Below, piece after piece: positions 40,142 to 49,725 of a stretch of 64,000 nucleotides of DNA. The notes under the pieces were generated by a model. That model saw only the letters and a list, made by a program, of their open reading frames with translations, was not told the origin of the DNA and made no database searches. The translations under genes were made by a program, and so were the position numbers. Within the stretch, counting starts at the first letter, position 1; the number at the start of each line of letters is the position of its first letter. The stretch comes from Cupriavidus sp. WGlv3 (lineage in GTDB: Bacteria; Pseudomonadota; Gammaproteobacteria; Burkholderiales; Burkholderiaceae), in assembly GCF_023952475.1 (NCBI RefSeq), contig NZ_JALHRX010000001.1, positions 434,001 through 498,000 of the forward strand. Reading direction: 5' to 3'.

Positions 40142-41926
40142 TCAGAACTGCTCGGCGCTCAACGCATTGACCGGCGCCCCGCCGCCGACCACGGCATCGC
40201 GCAAGGCCGATGCCTGCGACAGGATGTGCTCGGCAAAGAAATGCGCGGTTGCGATCTTGGCCTCGTGGAAGGCCGGATCGTCGGCGCGCTTCGCGTCCGC
40301 AGCCAGCATGGCACGGCCGAACTGCCAGCCGGAGAACACGATGCCGCACAGCTTCAGGTAAGGCACGCTGCCGGCGAAGACCGCGTTCGGGTCCGACTTG
40401 GCGTTGGCGACGACGAACTCGACCACGGCTTCCAGCGCGGCACGGCCCCTGGCCAGCTGCGCCTGCACCGCGGTGAAGGCGGAGCCGCCGTGCCGGCCCA
40501 GCGCGGACTCGGTCTCGGCGATCTGCGCACAGATTGCGCGGGCGGCGGCACCGCCGTCGCGCATGGTCTTGCGGCCCACCAGGTCGTTGGCCTGGATCGC
40601 CGTGGTGCCCTCGTAGATCGGCAGGATGCGCGCGTCGCGGTAGTGCTGCGCCGCGCCGGTTTCCTCGATAAAGCCCATGCCGCCGTGCACCTGCACGCCG
40701 AGACTGGTGACATCGATCGACAGCTCGGTGCTCCAGCCCTTCACCACCGGCACCATGAACTCGTAGAAGGCCTGGCTCTGACTGCGCACGGCTTCGTCGG
40801 GATGCTGGTGCGCCGCATCGCTGGCGGCCGCGGCCACGTACGCCACCGCGCGCGCGCCTTCGGTCAGCGCGCGCATGGTCATCAGCATGCGCTTGACGTC
40901 GGGATGGTGGATGATGGTCACCGCCTCGCGCGCCGAGCCATCGACCGGGCGGCTCTGCACGCGCTCGCGCGCATACGCCACCGCCTGCTGGTAGGCGCGC
41001 TCGGCCACCGCGATGCCCTGCATGCCGACCGAGAAGCGCGCCGAGTTCATCATGATGAACATGTACTCGAGGCCGCGGTTCTCTTCGCCGACCAGCGTGC
41101 CGATCGCGCCGCCATGGTCGCCGAACTGCAGCACCGCGGTGGGGCTGGCCTTGATGCCCAGCTTGTGTTCGATCGAGACGCAATGCACATCGTTGCGCGC
41201 CCCGTTGCTGCCATCGGCATTGACCAGGAACTTGGGCACGATGAACAGCGAGATGCCCTTCACGCCTTCGGGCGCGTTGGGGGTGCGGGCCAGCACGAGA
41301 TGGACGATGTTCTGCGCCATGTCGTGCTCGCCGTAGGTGATGAAGATCTTGGTGCCGAAGACCTTGTAGGTGCCGTCGCCCTGCGGCTCGGCGCGGGTGC
41401 GCACCGCAGCCAGGTCCGAGCCTGCCTGCGGCTCGGTCAAATTCATGGTGCCGGTCCACTCGCCCGAGATTAGTTTGGGCAGGAAGGTGGCCTTCTGGTC
41501 GTCGGAGCCCGCCGTCAGCAGCGCCTCGATCGCGCCGTCGGTCAGCAGCGGGCACAGCGCGAACGACAGGTTCGCGCTGTTCAGCATTTCGTTGCACGCC
41601 GTGGCGATCAACTTGGGCAGTCCCTGGCCGCCGAACTCCTGCGGATGCAGCACGCCCTGCCAGCCGCCCTCGCCGAACTGGCGGAAGGCTTCCCTGAAGC
41701 CGGGCGTGGTGGTGACCACGCCGTCCTTCCAGCTGCTCGGTTCCAGGTCGCCGGCGCGGTTCAGTGGCGCGACCACCTGCTCGTTGAACTTGGCGGCCTC
41801 GTCGAGCACGGCCTCGGCCGTCTCGGGGGTGGCTTCCTCGAAGCCGGGCAGATTGCTGACGGCCTCAAGGCCGGCCAGCTCGTTCATGACGAACAGCATG
41901 TCCTTGATCGGCGCACGGTAGGTCAT
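40142..41926 (-). CDS. Acyl-CoA dehydrogenase, large C-terminal-domain subfamily
   Basis: 594 residues, longer than the about 380 of classic acyl-CoA dehydrogenases, as in the DmdC/FadE-like group with an extra C-terminal domain. An N-terminal MTYRAPIKDMLFVMNELAG segment is followed by FAD-binding LTEPQAGSDLAAVRTRA (about 162-178) and the catalytic glutamate near residue 439 in IYEGTTAIQ. It oxidises an acyl-CoA to the 2-enoyl-CoA and passes electrons to EtfAB, encoded directly upstream. The chain length is unknown. Gap to etfA about 106 nt. Confidence 0.93.
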   Translation of the reverse strand: MTYRAPIKDMLFVMNELAGLEAVSNLPGFEEATPETAEAVLDEAAKFNEQVVAPLNRAGDLEPSSWKDGVVTTTPGFREAFRQFGEGGWQGVLHPQEFGGQGLPKLIATACNEMLNSANLSFALCPLLTDGAIEALLTAGSDDQKATFLPKLISGEWTGTMNLTEPQAGSDLAAVRTRAEPQGDGTYKVFGTKIFITYGEHDMAQNIVHLVLARTPNAPEGVKGISLFIVPKFLVNADGSNGARNDVHCVSIEHKLGIKASPTAVLQFGDHGGAIGTLVGEENRGLEYMFIMMNSARFSVGMQGIAVAERAYQQAVAYARERVQSRPVDGSAREAVTIIHHPDVKRMLMTMRALTEGARAVAYVAAAASDAAHQHPDEAVRSQSQAFYEFMVPVVKGWSTELSIDVTSLGVQVHGGMGFIEETGAAQHYRDARILPIYEGTTAIQANDLVGRKTMRDGGAAARAICAQIAETESALGRHGGSAFTAVQAQLARGRAALEAVVEFVVANAKSDPNAVFAGSVPYLKLCGIVFSGWQFGRAMLAADAKRADDPAFHEAKIATAHFFAEHILSQASALRDAVVGGGAPVNALSAEQF

Positions 41927-42032
41927 CGATGTCTCCCAACATGTATGAAAAAGCCGTTCGCGGGTCGCCCCCGGAACGGCTCGTTACTTGCCTGCTGCTA
42001 TCCGTACCGGCCGCAGTGCGGCCGGCGCGGCA

Positions 42033-42968
42033 TCAGCCCAGTGCTGCCACCAGCTCCGGCACCACGGTGTTCAGGTCGCCCACCAGGCCGTAGTCGGCCA
42101 CGGAGAAGATCGGGGCCTCGGCATCCTTGTTGATTGCGACGATCACCTTGGAGTCCTTCATGCCGGCCAGGTGCTGGATCGCGCCCGAGATACCGACGGC
42201 GATATACAGCTGAGGCGCGACGATCTTGCCGGTCTGGCCGACCTGGTAGTCGTTCGGCACGAAGCCGGCGTCCACGGCGGCGCGCGAGGCGCCCAGCGCG
42301 GCGTTGAGCTTGTCGGCCAGCGGCGTCAGCACCTTGGTGTAGTTTTCGCCCGAGCCCACGCCACGGCCACCCGAGACGATGATCTTGGCGGCGGTCAGTT
42401 CCGGACGGTCGCTCTTGGCCACTTCGCGCGAAACGAATTGCGAAACGCCCGCGTCGGCCACGGCCGGCAGGGTTTCGACGGCGGCCGAGCCACCTTCGGC
42501 AGCGGCGGCGTCAAACGCGGTGCCGCGCACGGTAATCACCTTGATCTTGTCTTCCGACTTGACCGTGGCGATGGCGTTGCCGGCGTAGATCGGACGCTCG
42601 AAGGTGTCCGGGGCGTCGACCTTGGAGATTTCCGAGATCTGGGCCACGTCCAGCTTGGCGGCCACGCGCGGCAGGATGTTCTTGCCGTACGGGGTGGCCG
42701 GGGCCAGGATGTGCGAGTAGTCGTTGGCGATGGCCAGCGCCTGCTCGGCCACGTTCTCGGCCAGGCCGTCGCCGAAGTAGGCGGCGTCGGCCAGCAGGAC
42801 CTTGGTCACGCCGGCGATCTTGGCGGCGGCATCGGCCGCGGCCTTGGCGTTGGAACCTGCCACCAGCACGTGCACGTCGCCGCCGCATTGGGCTGCGGCG
42901 GTCACGGTGTTGAGCGTGGCGCCCTTGATCGATTGATTGTCGTGTTCAGCAATGACGAGTGCAGTCAT
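42033..42968 (-). CDS. etfA: Electron transfer flavoprotein alpha subunit
   Basis: 311 residues. The C-terminal FAD-binding domain carries [15 protein letters not shown] (about 196-210) and [14 protein letters not shown] (about 262-275). Together with EtfB it accepts electrons from acyl-CoA dehydrogenases and passes them to ETF:quinone oxidoreductase. It begins 18 nt after etfB. The acyl-CoA dehydrogenase downstream is a likely direct partner. Confidence 0.96.
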   Translation of the reverse strand: MTALVIAEHDNQSIKGATLNTVTAAAQCGGDVHVLVAGSNAKAAADAAAKIAGVTKVLLADAAYFGDGLAENVAEQALAIANDYSHILAPATPYGKNILPRVAAKLDVAQISEISKVDAPDTFERPIYAGNAIATVKSEDKIKVITVRGTAFDAAAAEGGSAAVETLPAVADAGVSQFVSREVAKSDRPELTAAKIIVSGGRGVGSGENYTKVLTPLADKLNAALGASRAAVDAGFVPNDYQVGQTGKIVAPQLYIAVGISGAIQHLAGMKDSKVIVAINKDAEAPIFSVADYGLVGDLNTVVPELVAALG

Positions 42969-42986
42969 GTTCTATCTCCCCCGCGC

Positions 42987-43736
42987 TCAGATAACCTTGG
43001 CTTCGTTCTTCAGCTTCTGCACCAGCGTCGCGACGTCCGGCACCATCACACCCGCGCTGCGCTTGGGCGGCTCGACCACTTTCAGGGTCGACAGGCGCGG
43101 CTTGACGTCGACGCCGAGGTCTTCCGGCTTGACGGTGTCGAGCGGCTTCTTCTTCGCCTTCATGATGTTCGGCAGCGTGACGTAGCGCGGCTCGTTCAGG
43201 CGCAGGTCGGTGGTCACCACCGCCGGCAGGCTCAGCGACAGCGTTTCCAGGCCGCCGTCGACTTCACGCGTCACGGAAGCCTTGCCGTCGGCGACGACCA
43301 CCTTCGAGGCGAACGTGGCTTGCGGCAGGCCGGCCAGCGCGGCCACCATCTGACCGGTCTGGTTGGAGTCGTCGTCGATGGCCTGCTTGCCCAGGATCAC
43401 CAGTTGCGGCTGTTCCTTGTCGATCAGCGCCTTCAGCAGCTTGGCCACGGCCAGCGGTTGCAGGTCTTCGTTCGATTCCACCAGGATGCCGCGGTCGGCA
43501 CCGATGGCCATCGCGGTGCGCAGCGTTTCCTGGCACTGCGTGACACCGCACGACACGGCGACCACTTCGGTGACAACGCCGGCTTCCTTCAGGCGCACGG
43601 CCTCTTCCACGGCGATTTCGTCGAAGGGGTTCATGCTCATCTTGACGTTGGCCAGATCGACGCCCGAACCGTCCGCCTTGACGCGGACCTTGACGTTGTA
43701 ATCCACCACCCGCTTGACTGCGACGAGTACTTTCAT
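42987..43736 (-). CDS. etfB: Electron transfer flavoprotein beta subunit
   Basis: 249 residues, [20 protein letters not shown] at the N-terminus and the AMP-binding [19 protein letters not shown] segment near 122-140, both typical of EtfB. First gene of etfB-etfA-acyl-CoA dehydrogenase. A TATAAT lies 49 nt upstream on the minus strand. Confidence 0.97.
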   Translation of the reverse strand: MKVLVAVKRVVDYNVKVRVKADGSGVDLANVKMSMNPFDEIAVEEAVRLKEAGVVTEVVAVSCGVTQCQETLRTAMAIGADRGILVESNEDLQPLAVAKLLKALIDKEQPQLVILGKQAIDDDSNQTGQMVAALAGLPQATFASKVVVADGKASVTREVDGGLETLSLSLPAVVTTDLRLNEPRYVTLPNIMKAKKKPLDTVKPEDLGVDVKPRLSTLKVVEPPKRSAGVMVPDVATLVQKLKNEAKVI

Positions 43737-43784
43737 GCGCTCACTCCACTGATAGCTGATAGTCAGAAATTTTGTTCGCTCGTC

Positions 43785-43790
43785 ATTATA
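43785..43790 (-). promoter_or_regulatory. Candidate -10 element for etfBA
   Basis: On the minus strand this reads TATAAT, 49 nt upstream of the etfB start, within an AT-richer patch. No good -35 hexamer is seen at 17 bp. Confidence 0.45.
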
Positions 43791-43851
43791 ACCACCGGGT
43801 TGGCGGCTCTCCTATTTTTCGAACGATCGTACTATTTTATCGGCAAAATGA

Positions 43852-43879
43852 TGCCGGGCATAGGCCCGGCACCTTTTTT
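43852..43879. terminator. Terminator-like hairpin between metQ and etfB
   Basis: TGCCGGGC (43852-43859) pairs with GCCCGGCA (43864-43871). On the minus strand it is followed by TCATTTTG, suiting the end of metQ; on the plus strand a run of six T (43874-43879) follows. It separates the metNIQ and etf operons. Confidence 0.75.
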
Positions 43880-43967
43880 ACCGGTCAGGCGATTGTGCCG
43901 CAAAGCCAGGCCGGCAGGCCTCGTCCGATTGGATGAAACCCTCGAGTGACGCCGGCTCACCAGGAAA

Positions 43968-44765
43968 TTACCAGGCAGTGATGACCGAGTCCTTGAAGGT
44001 CGATGTGACGTATTGCTTGATTTCCGGCGAGTGGTAGGCCTTCACCAGCTTGGCCACCCAGGGCTTGCTCTTGTCGGCCTCGCGGATCGCGATCAGGTTG
44101 GCGTACGGCCCCTTGGGGCCTTCCATGGCGATCGCATCCTTGGTCGGCGACAGGCCCGCGGACTCGGCATAGTTGCCATTGATGGCGGCGGCGTCCAGGT
44201 CATCCAGCGAACGCGGCAGCTGCGCGGCGTCGAGCTCGACGATGCGGATCTTCTTCGGATTCTCGACGACGTCCAGCGGCGTGGCCTTCAGGCCGGCGTT
44301 GGGCTTGAGCTTGATCACGCCCTTGCTCTGCAGCAGCAACAGGCCGCGGCCACCGTTGGTGGGGTCGTTGGGCACGCCCACGCGCGCGCCCTGCTTGAGC
44401 TGGTCGAGCGACTTGAGCTTTTTCGAGTACACGCCCATCGGGAACGTCACCGTGTAGGCGATATGCGCGAACTTGTAGCCGCGGTCCTTGATCTGGGCTT
44501 CCAGGTACGGCAGGTGCTGGTAGCTGTTGGCATCCAGGTCGCCTGCGGCGAGCGCGGCGTTGGGCTGGATGTAGTCGCTGAACTCGACCACCTGGATATT
44601 GAGGCCGTCCTTGGCGGCGACCTTCTTCACCTGTTCCATGATCTGGGCGTGCGGGCCGCCGGTGACGCCGATCCTGATCGGTTTGTCCTGGGCGCTTGCG
44701 CCAGTGGCCAGCGAGGCGCCGAGCGCGGCGCCGAGGATCCATTGCAGCAGGTTGCGACGTTGCAT
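43968..44765 (-). CDS. metQ: Methionine-binding protein of the MetNIQ importer
   Basis: 265 residues from ATG 44765. The signal peptide (MQRRNLLQWILGAALGASLA, cleavage near residue 26) has no lipobox cysteine, so the protein appears to be soluble in the periplasm rather than a lipoprotein. The NlpA/MetQ domain shows IRIGVTGGPHAQIMEQVKK, QPNAALAAGDLDANSYQH and VGVPNDPTNGGRGLLLLQ (about 128-145). It delivers methionine to MetI and MetN. Last gene of the metN-metI-metQ operon. Confidence 0.93.
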   Translation of the reverse strand: MQRRNLLQWILGAALGASLATGASAQDKPIRIGVTGGPHAQIMEQVKKVAAKDGLNIQVVEFSDYIQPNAALAAGDLDANSYQHLPYLEAQIKDRGYKFAHIAYTVTFPMGVYSKKLKSLDQLKQGARVGVPNDPTNGGRGLLLLQSKGVIKLKPNAGLKATPLDVVENPKKIRIVELDAAQLPRSLDDLDAAAINGNYAESAGLSPTKDAIAMEGPKGPYANLIAIREADKSKPWVAKLVKAYHSPEIKQYVTSTFKDSVITAW

Positions 44766-44797
44766 GATGTGCGTTCCTATCTCGATAAAGTTGGGGT

Positions 44798-45451
44798 TCA
44801 GCGATGGCTGATGCGGCGGACCAGCCAGTCGCCGAAGCTCTGCACCGCCTGCACGAACACGATCAGGATCACCACCACCGCCACCATCACCTCGGTGATG
44901 TAGCGCTGGTAGCCATAGCGGATGCCGAGGTCGCCCAGGCCGCCGCCGCCGATCGCACCGGCCATGGCCGAATAGCCGACCAGGCTGACGAAGGTGATGG
45001 TCAGGCCGGCGACGATGCCGGGCATGGCCTCGGGCAGCAGCACCTTCCACACGATCTGGCGCGTGGTGGCGCCCATCGACTGCGCCGCCTCGACCAGGCC
45101 CTTGTCGACTTCGCGCAGCGCGCTTTCGACCAGGCGCGCGATAAACGGGATCGCCGCGATGGTCAGCGGCACGATCGCCGCGGTGGTGCCGATCGACGAA
45201 CCGACGATAAAGCGCGTGAACGGGATCACCACCACCAGCAGGATGATGAATGGAATCGAACGCACCGCGTTGACCACCACGCCGATGGTGCGGTTGAACA
45301 GCGGGTGCGACAGCACGCCGCCCCGGTTGGTCAGGTGCAGCAGCACGCCCAGCGGCACGCCCAGCAGTGCGCCGACCACGCCCGAGATCGCCACCATCAG
45401 CAGGGTCTCGTTGAACGAGGTTAGGAACAGGTCAAACATTTCAGACCACAT
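44798..45451 (-). CDS. metI: Methionine ABC transporter permease
   Basis: 217 residues with five or so membrane segments. It is a binding-protein-dependent permease with the cytoplasmic-loop signature [22 protein letters not shown] (EAA motif, about 140-160). The start codon overlaps the end of metN by 11 nt, indicating coupled translation. It forms the MetI2MetN2 membrane complex. Confidence 0.95.
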   Translation of the reverse strand: MWSEMFDLFLTSFNETLLMVAISGVVGALLGVPLGVLLHLTNRGGVLSHPLFNRTIGVVVNAVRSIPFIILLVVVIPFTRFIVGSSIGTTAAIVPLTIAAIPFIARLVESALREVDKGLVEAAQSMGATTRQIVWKVLLPEAMPGIVAGLTITFVSLVGYSAMAGAIGGGGLGDLGIRYGYQRYITEVMVAVVVILIVFVQAVQSFGDWLVRRISHR

Positions 45452-46475
45452 GCTCGAACTCCTCCACCACCACGCCTTGCGCCTGCAGGTATTCCATTGC
45501 CGCCTTCACATCGGCCAGTTCGCCGGTGGCCATGATCGCCAGCGAGCCGAAGGCCTGGCCCTGGATCTCGTCGATATGGCCGTGCAGGATATTGAAGTCC
45601 AGCCCGTAGCGGCGGATCGCCTGCGCCAGCACCGGCTGGTCGACGCCCTCGCCGGTGAAGGCGAGGCGATAGACGTGGTCGCGCCCGTTGCCGAGCCGGC
45701 TTTCGACGCGCTTGAGCACGCTCGCCGGCAGTTCCTGCGAGATGACGTCGCCGATCATGGCGCGCGTGACCTCGTGCTGCGGGCGCAGGAATACGTCGAT
45801 CACGCGGCCGCTTTCCACCACCTGGCCGGCCTCGAGCACGGCCACGCGGTCGCACACCTGCTTGATGACTTCCATCTGGTGAGTGATCATCACGATGGTC
45901 AGGCCCAGCTCGCGGTTGATCTGCTTGAGCAGGTCCAGGATGGAACGGGTGGTTTCCGGGTCCAGCGCGGAAGTGGCCTCATCCGACAGCAGCACCTTGG
46001 GCTGGCTCGCCAGCGCGCGCGCAATGCCCACGCGCTGCTTCTGCCCGCCGCTGATCTGCGCCGGGTAGCGGTCCTTCAGCGCCGACAGTCCGACCAGCTG
46101 CAGCAGCGGTAGCACGGTGGCGGCGATTTCAGCCCTGGGCTTGCCGGCCAGCTCCAGCGGCAGCGCCACGTTGTCATAGACGGTGCGCGACGACAGCAGG
46201 TTGAAGTGCTGGAAGATCATGCCGATCTCGCGCCGCGCCAGGCGCAGCGCACCGTTGTCCAGCGCGGTCAGGTCCTGGCCGTCGACGATGACGCGGCCGC
46301 TGGTGGGCCGGTTCAGCAGGTTGATGGCGCGCACCAGCGTGCTCTTGCCGGCGCCGCTGCGGCCGATGATGCCGAAGACTTCGCCCGCCGCAATCGACAG
46401 GCTGACGTCCCGCAATGCATGCACGTCGCCAGAAGCGCCCGGGAAGCGCTGCGACAGTCCTTGCAGTTCGATCAT
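45441..46475 (-). CDS. metN: Methionine ABC transporter ATP-binding protein
   Basis: 344 residues from ATG 46475 (an in-frame TTG 15 nt earlier is possible). Walker [10 protein letters not shown] is at about 38-46, the signature [15 protein letters not shown] near 140, and Walker [13 protein letters not shown]. The C-terminal NIL domain (about 265-344, ending [17 protein letters not shown]) is the methionine-sensing domain that gives trans-inhibition. The leader contains a hairpin with a U-rich tail close to the start. Confidence 0.95.
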   Translation of the reverse strand: MIELQGLSQRFPGASGDVHALRDVSLSIAAGEVFGIIGRSGAGKSTLVRAINLLNRPTSGRVIVDGQDLTALDNGALRLARREIGMIFQHFNLLSSRTVYDNVALPLELAGKPRAEIAATVLPLLQLVGLSALKDRYPAQISGGQKQRVGIARALASQPKVLLSDEATSALDPETTRSILDLLKQINRELGLTIVMITHQMEVIKQVCDRVAVLEAGQVVESGRVIDVFLRPQHEVTRAMIGDVISQELPASVLKRVESRLGNGRDHVYRLAFTGEGVDQPVLAQAIRRYGLDFNILHGHIDEIQGQAFGSLAIMATGELADVKAAMEYLQAQGVVVEEFEHVV

Positions 46476-46498
46476 GGAAAAGGTGACCAAAAGAAAAC

Positions 46499-46531
46499 GG
46501 CAACAGGCGAGGGATCTCCAGCGCTGTTGCC
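46499..46531 (-). promoter_or_regulatory. Hairpin with U-rich tail in the metN leader, possible attenuator
   Basis: On the minus strand GGCAACAG (46531-46524) pairs with CTGTTGCC (46506-46499) around a 17-nt loop, followed by GTTTTCTTTTGG. It sits 24 nt before the metN start, downstream of the candidate promoter. It may be a terminator or attenuator controlling the methionine importer. Confidence 0.45.
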
Positions 46532-46555
46532 GCTCGTTATTTTTCTGAAGCGCGT

Positions 46556-46561
46556 ATTTTA
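46556..46561 (-). promoter_or_regulatory. Candidate -10 element for metNIQ
   Basis: On the minus strand this reads TAAAAT in the context CGCATAAAATAC, about 80 nt before metN. If correct, the leader hairpin at 46499-46531 is transcribed. Weak evidence. Confidence 0.3.
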
Positions 46562-46599
46562 TGCGATCCGCTTCATACCAGAAACGACTTTTTGCCGAT

Positions 46600-46628
46600 G
46601 TCTTTATGCGTTCCCGGCATATAAAGAC
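46600..46628 (-). terminator. Inverted repeat after the enoyl-CoA hydratase-like gene
   Basis: GTCTTTAT (46600-46607) and ATAAAGAC (46621-46628) are perfect 8-bp arms around 13 nt, 12 nt after the gene's stop. The stem is AT-rich and no long T run follows on the minus strand, so it is a weak terminator or another regulatory symmetry. Confidence 0.4.
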
Positions 46629-46640
46629 CCGGCAAGTCGA

Positions 46641-47444
46641 TCAGGAGGCACGCCAGGACGGCGGCCGCTTGTCGATAAAGGCCAGCACCCCCTCCAGCGC
46701 CGACTCGTCCATCATGTTGCAGGCCATGGTCTGGCCGGCCAGCTGGTAGGCGGCCTCGATGCCCATCTCGAGCTGGCGGTAGAACAGCCCCTTGCCGGCC
46801 GCGACGGCGGCGGCAGGCTTGGCGCAGATGCTGGCGGCCAGCCGCGCCACTTCGGCGTCCAGTTCGCCGGCCGGCACCACCCGGTTGACCAGCCCGCGTT
46901 CGCGCGCACTGGCGGCGTCGATCATGTTTCCGGTCAGCAGCATCTCCATGGCCTGCTTGCGGTGCAGGTTGCGCGACAGCGCCACGCCCGGGGTCGAGCA
47001 GAACAGGCCCAGGTTGACGCCGGACACGGCAAAGCGCGCATCGTCCGCGGCCACCGCCAGGTCGCACATCGCCACCAGCTGGCAGCCGGCCGCGGTGGCG
47101 ATGCCGTGGACCCGCGCGATCACCGGCTGCGGCATCTGCTGGATCGCCATCATCATGCGCGTGCAGCGGTCGAACAAACGCCGGTAGTAATCGTGCGACG
47201 GCGCCGCGCGCATCTCGCGCAGGTCATGCCCGGCGCAGAAGGCCTTGCCGGCACCCGCCAGCACCACCACGCGCACGCTATGGTCGGCGGCGAGCCGGCG
47301 CAGCGCATCGGTGAGCGCATCGAGCAGCCCTTCGGACAAGGCATTGAAGGCCTGCGGCCGGTTCATGGTCAGTCGCGTCACGCCGGCGGCGTCGCGCGAT
47401 TCGGTCAGCAGCGGCGCGTCGACGCGCGCATCGTTCTCGGCCAT
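46641..47444 (-). CDS. Enoyl-CoA hydratase/isomerase-family protein (ECHDC3-like), catalytic glutamates replaced
   Basis: 267 residues of the crotonase fold. The oxyanion-hole segments CAGHDLREMR (about 70-79) and GIATAAGCQLVAMCDLAVA (about 114-132) are present. The two glutamates of classical enoyl-CoA hydratase (E144 and E164 of rat) correspond by eye to Q122 and G142 here. The segment NLGLFCSTPGVALSR matches the ECHDC3 group. It may therefore act on an acyl-CoA by another reaction. It lies 12 nt downstream of the deacetylase gene, so they are probably co-transcribed. Confidence 0.85.
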   Translation of the reverse strand: MAENDARVDAPLLTESRDAAGVTRLTMNRPQAFNALSEGLLDALTDALRRLAADHSVRVVVLAGAGKAFCAGHDLREMRAAPSHDYYRRLFDRCTRMMMAIQQMPQPVIARVHGIATAAGCQLVAMCDLAVAADDARFAVSGVNLGLFCSTPGVALSRNLHRKQAMEMLLTGNMIDAASARERGLVNRVVPAGELDAEVARLAASICAKPAAAVAAGKGLFYRQLEMGIEAAYQLAGQTMACNMMDESALEGVLAFIDKRPPSWRAS

Positions 47445-47456
47445 GGCGGCGGTCTC

Positions 47457-48380
47457 CTAATGCTCCAGCAGCACCTTCAGGTGCGCCAGCACGCTGCGGC
47501 CCAGCGCGCTGAGGTTGTAGCCGCCCTCCAGGCAGCTGACGATGCGGCCCTGCGCGTGGGTGCGCGCGACCTCGACCAGCTGGCCGGTGATCCAGGCGTA
47601 GTCCTGCTCCACCAGGCCCATCTGGCCCAGGTCGTCCTCGCGGTGCGCGTCGAAGCCGGCCGAGATGAACAACATCTGTGGACGGAATTCATTGAGGCGC
47701 GGCAGCCAGATGGTCTCGACCACTTCGCGCACCGCCATGCCGTTGCTGTAGGCCGGCAGCGGGATGTTGACCATGTTCGGCGCCAGGTGCTCGGTGCCGC
47801 TGTAGGGATAGAACGGGTGCTGGAAGATGCTGCACATCATCACGCGCTCGTCGCCGCGGAACGCCGCCTCGGTGCCGTTGCCGTGGTGCACGTCGAAGTC
47901 GATGATCGCCACGCGCTCCAGCCCGTGCGCCTGCAGCGCATGGCGCGCGGCAATGGCCACGTTGTTGTAGAAGCAGAAGCCCATGGCGCGGCCGGGCTCG
48001 GCGTGGTGGCCGGGCGGGCGCACGCAGCAGAACGCGTTCTCGAACTCGCCGGCGATCACCGCATCGGTGGCCGCCACCGCCGCTCCCGCGGCCAGCGTGG
48101 CGGCAGCGAGCGTGTGGGCGTTCATTGAGGTGTCCGGATCGATCGCGTGGTAGCCGCTCGACGGGCTGGCGCTTGCGAGCGCGTCGACGTGCTCGGGCCG
48201 GTGCACGCGCTCGAGCTGCTCGCGCGTGGCGGGCGGCGCCTCGCGGCGCTCCAGCAGCCCGTCCAGGCCATGCGAAATCAGGTGATCCTCGATCGCCTGC
48301 AGGCGCTCCGGACACTCGGGGTGGAAGTGCCCCATTTCGTGCCGCTGGAACTCGGGGTGCGTGTAATAGCCTGTCGGCAT
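47457..48380 (-). CDS. Histone deacetylase-family amidohydrolase
   Basis: 307 residues of the arginase/deacetylase fold, class II-like. The catalytic histidines are H125-H126 in RPPGHHAEPG. The zinc ligands are D163 and H165 in DFDVHHGNGT and an aspartate in SAGFDAHRED near 254. Bacterial relatives act on acetylpolyamines, acetoin-related or other acetylated small molecules; the substrate here is unknown. Followed by the ECHDC3-like gene. Divergent from mltB. Confidence 0.9.
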   Translation of the reverse strand: MPTGYYTHPEFQRHEMGHFHPECPERLQAIEDHLISHGLDGLLERREAPPATREQLERVHRPEHVDALASASPSSGYHAIDPDTSMNAHTLAAATLAAGAAVAATDAVIAGEFENAFCCVRPPGHHAEPGRAMGFCFYNNVAIAARHALQAHGLERVAIIDFDVHHGNGTEAAFRGDERVMMCSIFQHPFYPYSGTEHLAPNMVNIPLPAYSNGMAVREVVETIWLPRLNEFRPQMLFISAGFDAHREDDLGQMGLVEQDYAWITGQLVEVARTHAQGRIVSCLEGGYNLSALGRSVLAHLKVLLEH

Positions 48381-48549
48381 CTCTTATCGTCGCAATGGGT
48401 TGCAGTGCGTCGCCATGTTGTCTCCAAACGTTACGTTAGCACACGCCACGCCTGGCCACCCAGCAGCACCGGCGCGCCATGCCGCACCCGCCGCGCCGCG
48501 GCTGCCGCGGTGGCATCCGCTATACTCGGTGCGACTTGCAAAGGACACC

Positions 48550-49656
48550 ATGACCGACACCCAGCGCTCACTGCGACGCCCCCTGCTGGGCGCCGCGCTT
48601 TCCGCTGCCGCACTCGGACTCTGCGGCCTCTCTCCCAGCCTGCTCGCCGCCGGCAAACGCCGCGTCAGCGTGCGCGAGGAGGAAATCGAACCCGGCCGCT
48701 ACCGCGACAACCCGCAAGCACGTGCCTTTATCGACGAGATGGTGGCGCGCCACGGCTTTGAGCGCGGCATGCTGCAGGAATGGTTCGGGCAGGCGGTCTA
48801 CTCGGCCACCGTGGTACGGCTGATCATGCCGCCCGCCACCACCGGGCGCAAAAGCTGGCGCACCTATCGCTCCCGCTTTATCGAGCCGATCCGCATCAAT
48901 GCCGGCGTGCGCTTCTGGCAGGACAACCGCGACACGCTGCGCCGCGCCGAGGCCGAATTCGGCGTGCCGGCCTCGGTCATCGTCGGCATCATCGGCGTCG
49001 AAACCATCTACGGCCGCGACATGGGTTCGTTCCGCGTGCTCGATTCGCTGTCGACGCTGGCGTTCGACTATCCAGCCACGCCCAACCGCGAAGCCCGCAG
49101 CACGCTGTTCCGCAACCAGCTGGCCGACTACCTGCTGTGGTGCCGCGACACCCGCACCGACGTCTACTCGGTGCTGGGCTCGTACGCCGGCGCCATCGGC
49201 ATTCCGCAGTTCATGCCGACCAGCCTGCGCGAATACGCCCTCGACTACGACAACAACGGCCACATCGACCTGCGCAACAGCCCCACCGATGCCATCGGCA
49301 GCGTGGCGCGCTTCCTGCAGCTGCACGGCTGGGAGCCGGGCCGTCCGGTGGTGTGGCGCATTGCCCCCGACACCGGCAGCCTGGGCATCGCCACCGCGGC
49401 AGCCGATGGCGAGCCGTGGCCGACCCGCGCCCTGAACCAGCTGACCCGCGCCGGCCTGAGTTTGGACGAGCCCATCAACCTGGCGCGCGAAGGCGAAACC
49501 GGCGTGCTGGTGGTGGACCTGCCCACGCCCGACCAGCCCACCGAATACCTGCTGGGCCTGCGCAACTTCTATGTGCTGACGCGGTACAACCGCAGCTTCT
49601 TCTATGCGCTGGCGGTGTACCAGCTCGGCGAGGCGGTCAAGGCGGCGATGGGCTGA
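48550..49656 (+). CDS. mltB: Lytic murein transglycosylase B
   Basis: Cleaves peptidoglycan glycan strands to 1,6-anhydromuropeptides in the periplasm. 368 residues from ATG 48550 (AAGGA upstream). The N-terminal region to about residue 34 looks like an export signal, possibly a lipoprotein type (ALGLCGLSPS, C25). The catalytic glutamate is E151 in VETIYGRDMG. GAIGIPQFMPTSLREYALDYD is the family's substrate-site block. The C-terminus is a typical MltB end. Confidence 0.93.
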   Translation: MTDTQRSLRRPLLGAALSAAALGLCGLSPSLLAAGKRRVSVREEEIEPGRYRDNPQARAFIDEMVARHGFERGMLQEWFGQAVYSATVVRLIMPPATTGRKSWRTYRSRFIEPIRINAGVRFWQDNRDTLRRAEAEFGVPASVIVGIIGVETIYGRDMGSFRVLDSLSTLAFDYPATPNREARSTLFRNQLADYLLWCRDTRTDVYSVLGSYAGAIGIPQFMPTSLREYALDYDNNGHIDLRNSPTDAIGSVARFLQLHGWEPGRPVVWRIAPDTGSLGIATAAADGEPWPTRALNQLTRAGLSLDEPINLAREGETGVLVVDLPTPDQPTEYLLGLRNFYVLTRYNRSFFYALAVYQLGEAVKAAMG

Positions 49657-49676
49657 GGCGGCACGGCCAAAGTCAA

Positions 49677-49702
49677 AAAGGCCTCGCGTGAGCGAGGCCT
49701 TT
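49677..49702. terminator. Bidirectional terminator between mltB and cysM
   Basis: AAAGGCCTCGC (49677-49687) pairs perfectly with GCGAGGCCTTT (49692-49702) around GTGA, between convergent stop codons. Confidence 0.9.
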
Positions 49703-49725
49703 CTTGTTTGCTGCGGCGCTGCGGA

